A stretch of DNA of 11,864 nt. It comes from JBLHGN01 sp047616325 (GTDB taxonomy: Bacteria > Pseudomonadota > Gammaproteobacteria > Pseudomonadales > Cellvibrionaceae). The stretch is taken from the NCBI GenBank assembly GCA_047616325.1, contig JBLHGN010000095.1:1-11864 (forward strand), given 5' to 3'. The translations under genes were made by a program, and so were the position numbers. The notes beneath the pieces were generated by a model. It had not been told where the DNA came from. It did not search any database and saw only the letters and a program-made list of their open reading frames with translations. Below, one piece after another: positions 7,566 through 11,864 of the stretch (positions are counted from its first letter, which is position 1; each line of letters begins with the position of its first letter).

Positions 7566-7899
7566 CTAGTGCGGTTGACCTCTTTAATGAGCCGTCCTAA
7601 AGATTGGTGCTTCAACGACCCTAATTCTCCAGATTTGGATGGTGGGTAAAGATCCTCATGTCTTAAATGGGCAAGCCCTGTTAAACTTGGCGTTTTTGAA
7701 GGCTCGTTAGGGTATTTCAATCGTTATATCCATTGTCAGGACTACCAGCCATGATTAATCGATACTCTGCTAATCTAAATATCCTAAATCTTAATAGATT
7801 GCGCCTTTGCTAGTATTGCAAAAGATGTATCTGTGTCATTTAACGTAAAGCGTGTTACGGGCGTTTTAGGTCGAAAAATAAGCCACTGAGGATCTCAAA
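7566..7899. other. Intergenic stretch between trhO and the PHA locus
   Basis: This 334-bp interval holds no convincing gene: a minus-strand frame (7493-7720) overlaps the end of trhO and has no family character. TTGACC-N17-TAAAGA (7575-7603) has a good -35 but a poor -10. Two short dyads lie nearer the next gene: TTTGC/GCAAA (7806-7810, 7818-7822) and CGTAA/TTACG (7844-7848, 7855-7859). No intrinsic terminator for trhO was recognised. Confidence 0.4.
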
Positions 7900-8151
7900 G
7901 TGAAAGTCACATTCGAATTGGATATTACGCCCAAAGAAGTCCTCGAGTTGTTTGAGGGGAACGTCGAGGGGCTGCAAAAAGCAATGATGGAGCTCTTTCT
8001 TAAAAAAATGCCACCCATGATGAACGCTACTTCTGCGAAAACCGGCGAGAATAGCATGATGGAGTTTTGGCAAGCCATGGCTGAAAAGAGTACTTCTATG
8101 TTCGAACAATATCAAAAGCCCACGACCAGCCCTTCAAAAACGAAAAAGTAA
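7900..8151 (+). CDS. Small DUF6489-like helical protein next to phaC
   Basis: The 83-residue product starts at GTG 7900 with GAGGAT seven bases upstream. The opening MKVTFELDITPKEVLELFEGNVEGLQ resembles the short DUF6489 family (MKV-x-E-x-D-x-TP-x-E..., then a LQ-x-x-M helix). This assignment is from memory. The rest is Met-rich and probably amphipathic helix (ELFLKKMPPMM, SMMEFWQAMAEKSTSMFEQYQK), ending in a basic Ser/Thr/Lys tail (TTSPSKTKK). There is no signal peptide or transmembrane segment. It precedes phaC by 146 bp on the same strand. Its size, helical nature, methionine-rich surface and position suggest a phasin-like granule-associated or synthase-partner protein, but that is inference. 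An overlapping minus-strand frame is a shadow. Confidence 0.75.
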   Translation: MKVTFELDITPKEVLELFEGNVEGLQKAMMELFLKKMPPMMNATSAKTGENSMMEFWQAMAEKSTSMFEQYQKPTTSPSKTKK

Positions 8152-8297
8152 TGCGGCGCTACGCTATATCCACATCTTTGGTTAAAGCGGCAACTGCCCG
8201 TTGAATAAACGCATAGCTAATTAGAGGTGCGCTAGAGAGTGCAGAGGCTAAGTGATGTATTGAAATTTGGTATCATTTTCTAATAGGTTTCTAATGT

Positions 8298-10085
8298 ATG
8301 AATCAAGAAGAAAAACAACAAGTGTTAGGCTATATCGAAAAATTTAGCGGCGTTTTTAACTCGATGATGATGGAGGTGACGAAACGCCTCGCTGAGCAGG
8401 GCGCTGAGCCGAATAAAAACCCATTTCAGTATGATGGTTACGATGGTAATGAACAGGCCTCATCGGTAAAGGTCGACCCCAAAAAGTTTGTTAAGCAGCA
8501 AATGGATTTTCTCGAAAAACAACAGCGCTTATGGGAAAGCGCATCTAAAGCATTTATGGGTGAGCCGGTTGAGCCGGTTATAACCGCAGGCGACGGCGAC
8601 AAGCGATTTGACGACGGTGATTGGCACGGTAATCCAGGGTTTAGCTACATAAAACAGGCGTATTTACTCAACGCTGAATATATGCATCAGCTGGTTGACG
8701 TGCTTGAGTTCGAGGACAAAAAAGTTGCCGGTCAGGTTAAGTTTTATACGCGTCAGTTCATAAACTCCGTGGCGCCCACAAACTATGTGCTGACTAATCC
8801 CGAAGTATGTCGAGAACTTTTATCCACACAGGGCGAAAACCTAGCAAAGGGTATAGACAACTTTATGCGGGATCTGGAAAACAGCCCCGCAGAGGCTTTC
8901 AAAATTACCCAGGTGGATTCTTCGGCCTTTGCCCTGGGTGAAAATTTGGCGAACACCCCCGGCAAAGTGGTTTTTGAAAATGAACTTATCCAATTAATTC
9001 AGTACACGCCAACAAGCGCGAAAGTTAAGCAGGTTCCTCTGCTTATTGTGCCCCCATTTATCAATAAATATTACATACTAGATCTAGATGAAAAAAAATC
9101 TATGGTTCGCTGGATGGTCGAGCAGGGCTACACCGTCTTTATCATATCTTGGGTGAACCCAGATGAATCACTGAGTACCTTGTCGTTTGATGGATATGTA
9201 TCTAAAGGTGTGGTCGCGAGTCTCGATGCTGTGGAAAATATTACTAAATCGTCATCGATAAATGCAGCAGGGTATTGCGTTGGCGGCACTTTGTTGGGTG
9301 TCTCTCAGGCTTATTTGTCAGCCATTGGCGACAAAAGAATAAAATCTCTTACATTATTTACCACGCTTTTTGATTTTTCTGAGCCAGGCGAGGTGGGTAA
9401 CTACATTTCTCATCATATAGTGCCCTTGGTAGAGCAAAGTATTGGTAAAAAAGGATATTTTGATGGTCGTATTCTCGCGTTAAGTTTCAGCTTGCTGCGT
9501 GAAAACAATATGTTTTGGTCGTACTTTATCGATAATTATCTAAAAGGTAAGGACCCGACGCCCTTTGATATTCTCTATTGGAACAGCGATTCAACTAATA
9601 TACCCGCTGATGCATTTTTGTATTATTTAAAAAACATGTATCTAGGTAATAAGCTTATTGAAAAAGGTGGCATAACCATTCTGGGGCATAAAATCGACCT
9701 CGATGACATCAAAGTGCCGTGTTATTGTTTGGCCGCTCAGGCGGATCATATAGTGCTATGGCCCTCTGCGTACGCAAGTGCACGACAGTTAAATACCGAT
9801 GTAAGATTTGTTATGACCGAGTCTGGGCACGTTGCGGGAGTGGTTAATCCTGCTGCGAGGGGCAAGTATCCACACTGGGTCAATGAAGCCATGCCCGGGA
9901 CGCACCAGGAATGGCTTGAGGGTGCCCATCAGGTGGAGGGTTCGTGGTGGAATGACTGGAACTCGTGGTTAGCGGAACGATCTGGGAACGAAAAAGTAGC
10001 GGTAAAAAAAGCAGGTTCTAAGCATTATGCAATAATTGAAGATGCTCCTGGGGCGTATGTGAAAAGACGATTAAGCGAGTCGTGA
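8298..10085 (+). CDS. phaC: Class I poly(3-hydroxyalkanoate) synthase PhaC
   Basis: The 595-residue protein matches the usual length of class I synthases. An N-terminal PhaC_N region (~65-235, including FLEKQQRLWE and GNPGFSYIKQAYLLNAEYM) precedes an alpha/beta hydrolase core with VPPFINKYYILDL (~251-263) and FIISWVNPD (~281-289). The triad is complete: C327 in the lipase-like box GYCVGG, D483 in AQADHIVLW, and H511 in ESGHVAGVVNP, corresponding to C319/D480/H508 of Cupriavidus necator. It polymerises (R)-3-hydroxyacyl-CoA to PHA at the granule surface. ATG 8298 has only a weak AGG about ten bases upstream, so translation may be modest. phaA and phaB are not present here, so monomer supply must be encoded elsewhere. 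The downstream phaR and phasins form the rest of the granule locus. Identification is firm. Confidence 0.97.
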   Translation: MNQEEKQQVLGYIEKFSGVFNSMMMEVTKRLAEQGAEPNKNPFQYDGYDGNEQASSVKVDPKKFVKQQMDFLEKQQRLWESASKAFMGEPVEPVITAGDGDKRFDDGDWHGNPGFSYIKQAYLLNAEYMHQLVDVLEFEDKKVAGQVKFYTRQFINSVAPTNYVLTNPEVCRELLSTQGENLAKGIDNFMRDLENSPAEAFKITQVDSSAFALGENLANTPGKVVFENELIQLIQYTPTSAKVKQVPLLIVPPFINKYYILDLDEKKSMVRWMVEQGYTVFIISWVNPDESLSTLSFDGYVSKGVVASLDAVENITKSSSINAAGYCVGGTLLGVSQAYLSAIGDKRIKSLTLFTTLFDFSEPGEVGNYISHHIVPLVEQSIGKKGYFDGRILALSFSLLRENNMFWSYFIDNYLKGKDPTPFDILYWNSDSTNIPADAFLYYLKNMYLGNKLIEKGGITILGHKIDLDDIKVPCYCLAAQADHIVLWPSAYASARQLNTDVRFVMTESGHVAGVVNPAARGKYPHWVNEAMPGTHQEWLEGAHQVEGSWWNDWNSWLAERSGNEKVAVKKAGSKHYAIIEDAPGAYVKRRLSES

Positions 10086-10212
10086 GTCGCTGGTATTGGC
10101 GAAAATAGTCCGCTTATTTAACAAATGGCAAGGCTAGTTGGTCTCTTGTGTGTGTTTAGTGATAACCTGCAGGAAGCAGCTGAGCCGTGCCTTTGTTTGC
10201 GCCCTCGAATCA

Positions 10213-10225
10213 TGCAGTGTAGTAA
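10213..10225 (+). promoter_or_regulatory. Degenerate copy of the phasin-promoter repeat upstream of phaR
   Basis: TGCAGTGTAGTAA matches the exact repeat copy TGCAGTGCAGCAA (10978-10990) at 11 of 13 positions, both differences being C to T. It sits in the phaC-phaR gap, 158 bases before the phaR start, where an autoregulatory operator could lie. A CTGC-N5-GCAG dyad (10167-10179) is close by. Low confidence as a functional site. Confidence 0.3.
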
Positions 10226-10275
10226 ATTTCAAAGTCTCTATTGTCTAAGTGAATATTAGCTTCGGAGGGATCATT

Positions 10276-10305
10276 TTTACACGGTTTAAAGGTTAAGCAT
10301 ACGAT
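10276..10305 (+). promoter_or_regulatory. Putative promoter of phaR
   Basis: TTTACA (10276-10281) and TACGAT (10300-10305) are 18 bp apart, within the 285-bp gap between phaC and phaR. Transcription would begin near 10312, leaving a 60-100 base leader. The match is moderate, so phaR may also be read from phaC. Confidence 0.35.
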
Positions 10306-10370
10306 AGGGTGCCGCTAATGATGCCGATTCAAATAGCCGCAAGATATCGAATTTAACTACCGCGAAGCAT

Positions 10371-10877
10371 GTGGGTCGCAATAGCCAAAACAAGCCAATC
10401 AAGAGAGTCGCTGTGATAACTATAAAAAAATACCCAAATCGTCGCTTATACGATACTTCGCGAAGTCAGTACGTCAATTTGGATGCGATTAGGGAGTTGG
10501 TCGTGAGTCACAGCGAGTTTAGAGTGGTTGATTCGAAGACGGAGGACGACCTCACTAAGAGCATCTTACTGCAAATAATCAGTGAACAAGAAAACAATGA
10601 CAGCCAATCGCTGCTGACTCAATCGGTGCTCAAGCAATTAATTCGTTTTTATGGCAGTGAGCTGCAGGGGTTTATGCGCCAATACTTGGAGCAGAGCATT
10701 TCCACCTTTTTAGATCGCCAAGATACGATGCAAGGTGTCATGCAGGATATGTTAGACGCCTCACCGATAAACGTTTTTAACCAAATGATGGAAAAAAACA
10801 TGTCTGTTTGGTCCACTATTGCTAGCGTAAAAACAGAAAAACCAACGCCTGGCGACAGTAATAAAGAAAATGAATAA
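10371..10877 (+). CDS. phaR: PhaR, PHA granule-binding transcriptional regulator
   Basis: The N-terminal PHB/PHA accumulation regulator DNA-binding domain is clear: ITIKKYPNRRLYDTSRSQYVNL then AIRELV and the SILLQII-EQE block (~16-75). The second domain contains LLTQSVLKQLIRFYGSELQGFMRQYLEQS (~80-110), as in other PhaR proteins. The given GTG start yields 168 residues. An internal GTG at 10413, with AAGAGAG five bases upstream, would give MITIKKYPNRRLYDT, the form most family members begin with, and may be the true start. PhaR represses phasin genes and sometimes itself. It is released when it binds nascent PHA granules. The repeated TGC-N3-GCAGCAA sites next to the phasin promoters (10915-10990, 11521-11534) are the obvious candidate targets, though binding is inferred. 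Confidence 0.93.
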   Translation: MGRNSQNKPIKRVAVITIKKYPNRRLYDTSRSQYVNLDAIRELVVSHSEFRVVDSKTEDDLTKSILLQIISEQENNDSQSLLTQSVLKQLIRFYGSELQGFMRQYLEQSISTFLDRQDTMQGVMQDMLDASPINVFNQMMEKNMSVWSTIASVKTEKPTPGDSNKENE

Positions 10878-10914
10878 AGAGTCGTCTTTTTATAGTAATA
10901 AAATTTTAAAAATC

Positions 10915-10930
10915 TTGTGCGATGCAGCAA
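10915..10930 (+). promoter_or_regulatory. Putative PhaR operator, upstream copy
   Basis: TTGTGCGATGCAGCAA is the first of two near-identical 16-mers spaced exactly 60 bp apart, differing only at two central bases. Its core TGC-N3-GCA is a dyad and agrees in type with the TGC-rich, CTGC/GCAG-like sites reported for Paracoccus PhaR. It ends six bases before the -35 hexamer of the phasin promoter. Confidence 0.6.
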
Positions 10931-10936
10931 ATGTTG

Positions 10937-10965
10937 TTGACTCCCAGGTCTGTGAATCGTAAACT
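10937..10965 (+). promoter_or_regulatory. Putative sigma70 promoter of the first phasin gene
   Basis: TTGACT (10937-10942) and TAAACT (10960-10965) are 17 bp apart, matching five and four of six consensus bases. The predicted start near 10972 gives a ~43-base leader. A long A/T-rich tract (10887-10914) lies upstream. The promoter is bracketed by the two 16-bp repeats. Confidence 0.65.
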
Positions 10966-10974
10966 GTCGCCAGG

Positions 10975-10990
10975 TTGTGCAGTGCAGCAA
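10975..10990 (+). promoter_or_regulatory. Putative PhaR operator, downstream copy
   Basis: TTGTGCAGTGCAGCAA repeats the upstream 16-mer with two central changes. It lies just after the predicted transcription start of the phasin gene, so a bound repressor would block promoter clearance, and together with the upstream copy could form a loop or cooperative complex over the promoter. Confidence 0.6.
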
Positions 10991-11014
10991 TTTACTTACC
11001 TAGGAGAACGTACC

Positions 11015-11332
11015 ATGTTTGACAAAATTATCGAGCAATCACAAAACGCCTTCAAACCTTTAAGCCAGCTAATGACTCTTAATTCAAAGGTTATGGAAGA
11101 AGTAGCAGAAAAGCAAAAGACCTTCATTAATGATATGGTAGCCGACAGCATGGCTTTCGCTAAAGAATTGAGTGCGCAGAAAGATTTTTCTGGCGTATAC
11201 CAAACTCAAAAAACTTACCTCGAAGGCATGCAAGGCAAGGTAGTTGCCGCTTCTACGGAAGCCTACGAGCTGATAAACACTAATCAAGAAAAAGCTGGTG
11301 AAGTGCTTAAGAGTGCTACCGCTGCTGTTTAA
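11015..11332 (+). CDS. phaP: Phasin (PHA granule-coat protein)
   Basis: The 105-residue product from ATG 11015 has TAGGAG eight bases upstream; the in-frame ATG at 10922 lies upstream of the promoter and is not a plausible start. MFDKIIEQSQNAFKPLSQLMTLNSKVMEEVAEKQ is followed by helical repeats with AQKDFSGVYQTQKTYLEGMQGKVVAASTEAYELI, the typical phasin-family pattern: all-helical, with no cysteine or tryptophan. Phasins coat PHA granules and control their number and size. Two candidate PhaR operators flank the promoter and a strong terminator follows, so the gene is monocistronic and probably strongly expressed when PhaR is titrated onto granules. It shares MxDK, KP, MTLN and EKQ blocks with the next gene (11749). 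Family identity is strong. Confidence 0.9.
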   Translation: MFDKIIEQSQNAFKPLSQLMTLNSKVMEEVAEKQKTFINDMVADSMAFAKELSAQKDFSGVYQTQKTYLEGMQGKVVAASTEAYELINTNQEKAGEVLKSATAAV

Positions 11333-11357
11333 TGCCCAGTCAAGGGTGTTAGGTTTC

Positions 11358-11380
11358 GGGCTCGTTAAGATTCTGAGCCC
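11358..11380 (+). repeat. Hairpin preceding the phasin terminator
   Basis: GGGCTC (11358-11363) pairs with GAGCCC (11375-11380) around an 11-base loop. The same left arm can instead pair with a second GAGCCC at 11385-11390, which belongs to the terminator stem, so the two structures compete. Confidence 0.45.
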
Positions 11381-11385
11381 AGATG

Positions 11386-11412
11386 AGCCCTGGTAATCCA
11401 GGGCTTTTTTTT
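11386..11412 (+). terminator. Intrinsic terminator of the first phasin gene
   Basis: AGCCCTGG (11386-11393) and CCAGGGCT (11398-11405) form a perfect 8-bp stem with a TAAT loop, followed directly by T residues to 11412. It is a textbook Rho-independent terminator 54 bases after the phasin stop, isolating this gene from the next. Confidence 0.92.
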
Positions 11413-11486
11413 GGTAAAAAATTTGCAATTTTCCGCCAATATTTACTCCATTATTGATGTGGGTGTTGGTTTTTAGCGCAAACACG

Positions 11487-11515
11487 TTGACCTGAGATCT
11501 AGTCTCGCATAGACT
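11487..11515 (+). promoter_or_regulatory. Putative sigma70 promoter ahead of the second phasin
   Basis: TTGACC (11487-11492) and TAGACT (11510-11515) are spaced by 17 bp. An AGTCT/AGACT dyad (11501-11505, 11511-11515) overlaps the -10. The start near 11522 would give a leader of about 227 bases before the phasin ATG. The third copy of the TGC-N3-GCAGCAA repeat follows at once. In the remaining 336-bp gap, a nearer TATATA (11705-11710) has no good -35. Confidence 0.5.
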
Positions 11516-11520
11516 TTTTA

Positions 11521-11534
11521 TTGCAACGCAGCAA
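11521..11534 (+). promoter_or_regulatory. Putative PhaR operator of the second phasin
   Basis: TTGCAACGCAGCAA contains TGC-N3-GCAGCAA, the same core as the two sites around the first phasin promoter, though without their TTG-prefix spacing. It covers the predicted transcription start of the promoter at 11487-11515, the same relative position as the downstream operator of the first gene. Confidence 0.45.
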
Positions 11535-11748
11535 GGCGTGGGTGGGCTGGAAGTTCCTTGTGGGCGATAAGTGCTCCATGGGATGGCGTCTAGCGTTAGT
11601 GGCTGTCTCAATGGTGCGGGTTTTACAGGCTGGGTGGCGAGCAAGTTTGTTGTTAAACGTAATTGTAAATAGTGTCAATGGTGGCGAAGCTGCTCGGGCA
11701 CTCCTATATAGTCAATGCAAAGAAAGAGTGCTAACGAGGAGCGATAAC

Positions 11749-11864
11749 ATGTACGATAAAGTTTTTGAAAAGACGGATTCATTGATAAAGCCCATGAATA
11801 AATGGATGACACTCAACGTTGAACTGTTCGACGCTTTTCGAGAAAAACAATCTGGTTTAGTCAG
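11749..11864 (+). CDS. phaP: Second phasin, 5' part only (continues past window)
   Basis: ATG 11749 is preceded by GAGGAG at seven bases, stronger than most sites in the window. The 38 complete residues start MYDKVFEKTDSLIKPMNKWM and continue TLNVELFDAFREKQSGLV. Aligned without gaps to the first phasin they share D3, K4, KP at 14-15, MTLN at 20-23 and EKQ at 33-35, so the two are tandem paralogs. The frame stays open for 57 codons upstream to ATG 11578, but that stretch has no ribosome site and no phasin-like sequence, so 11749 is preferred. The C-terminal part is outside the window, so its integrity cannot be judged. Confidence 0.85.
   Translation, partial: MYDKVFEKTDSLIKPMNKWMTLNVELFDAFREKQSGLV

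Noticed and set aside
10922..11014. 31-codon in-frame extension of the first phasin from ATG 10922
   Set aside because: It would start inside the upstream operator, before the predicted transcription start, and ATG 11015 has a good ribosome site and the conserved MFDK start.
11084..11644. 186-codon minus-strand open frame across the first phasin and its downstream gap
   Set aside because: It is antisense to a clear phasin gene, crosses its terminator, has Ser/Leu-rich low-order composition and matches no family I recognise.
11578..11748. 57-codon in-frame extension of the second phasin
   Set aside because: The upstream ATG lacks a ribosome site and the extra residues do not resemble a phasin or a signal peptide, while ATG 11749 has GAGGAG at ideal spacing.
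1..11864. tRNA, rRNA, CRISPR array, insertion sequence or prophage remnant
   Set aside because: No cloverleaf, spaced repeat array, transposase-like frame, terminal inverted repeats or target duplications were found by eye.

Overview
The window looks like chromosomal DNA from a marine-type gammaproteobacterium, plausibly of the Cellvibrionales (Teredinibacter/Saccharophagus-like). This placement is inferred from the gene content (a LapA-type giant adhesin with LapD/LapG, BolA, a TrhO-type rhodanese, and a class I PHA synthase with PhaR and short phasins) and from moderate G+C. It has not been tested by any search. No rRNA, tRNA, IS element, phage gene or CRISPR array is visible.

Region 1 (1-5247) is a biofilm-adhesion module. 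It opens with the C-terminal 688 residues of a large secreted adhesin: Ig/cadherin-like repeats, a von Willebrand A domain with a MIDAS motif, RTX nonapeptides and a type I secretion C-terminal signal. A small conserved protein (often mislabelled 'tryptophan synthase subunit beta') follows on the same strand. Convergent to both lies a lapG-lapD pair: a periplasmic Cys-His-Asp protease (LapG) and an inner-membrane c-di-GMP receptor with degenerate GGDEF and EAL domains (LapD). In the known Lap pathway, LapD bound to c-di-GMP holds LapG so that the adhesin stays on the surface. When c-di-GMP falls, LapG is freed and cuts the adhesin. The adhesin N-terminus, with the expected cleavage site, and the type I secretion genes are outside the window.

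Region 2 (5248-7565) holds housekeeping and unknown genes: a 75-residue Arg-rich orphan on the minus strand, bolA divergent from it, and a trhO-like rhodanese with its own sigma70-like promoter.

Region 3 (7566-11864) is a polyhydroxyalkanoate (PHA) storage locus, all on the plus strand: a small DUF6489-like helical protein, class I PHA synthase (phaC), the regulator phaR, a phasin with a strong terminator, and the start of a second, paralogous phasin.

The most interesting signal is a repeated site, TGC-N3-GCAGCAA. Two copies exactly 60 bp apart bracket a good sigma70 promoter in front of the first phasin. A third copy sits just downstream of a second promoter ahead of the second phasin, and a degenerate copy lies upstream of phaR. 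I interpret these as operators of a local PhaR regulon.
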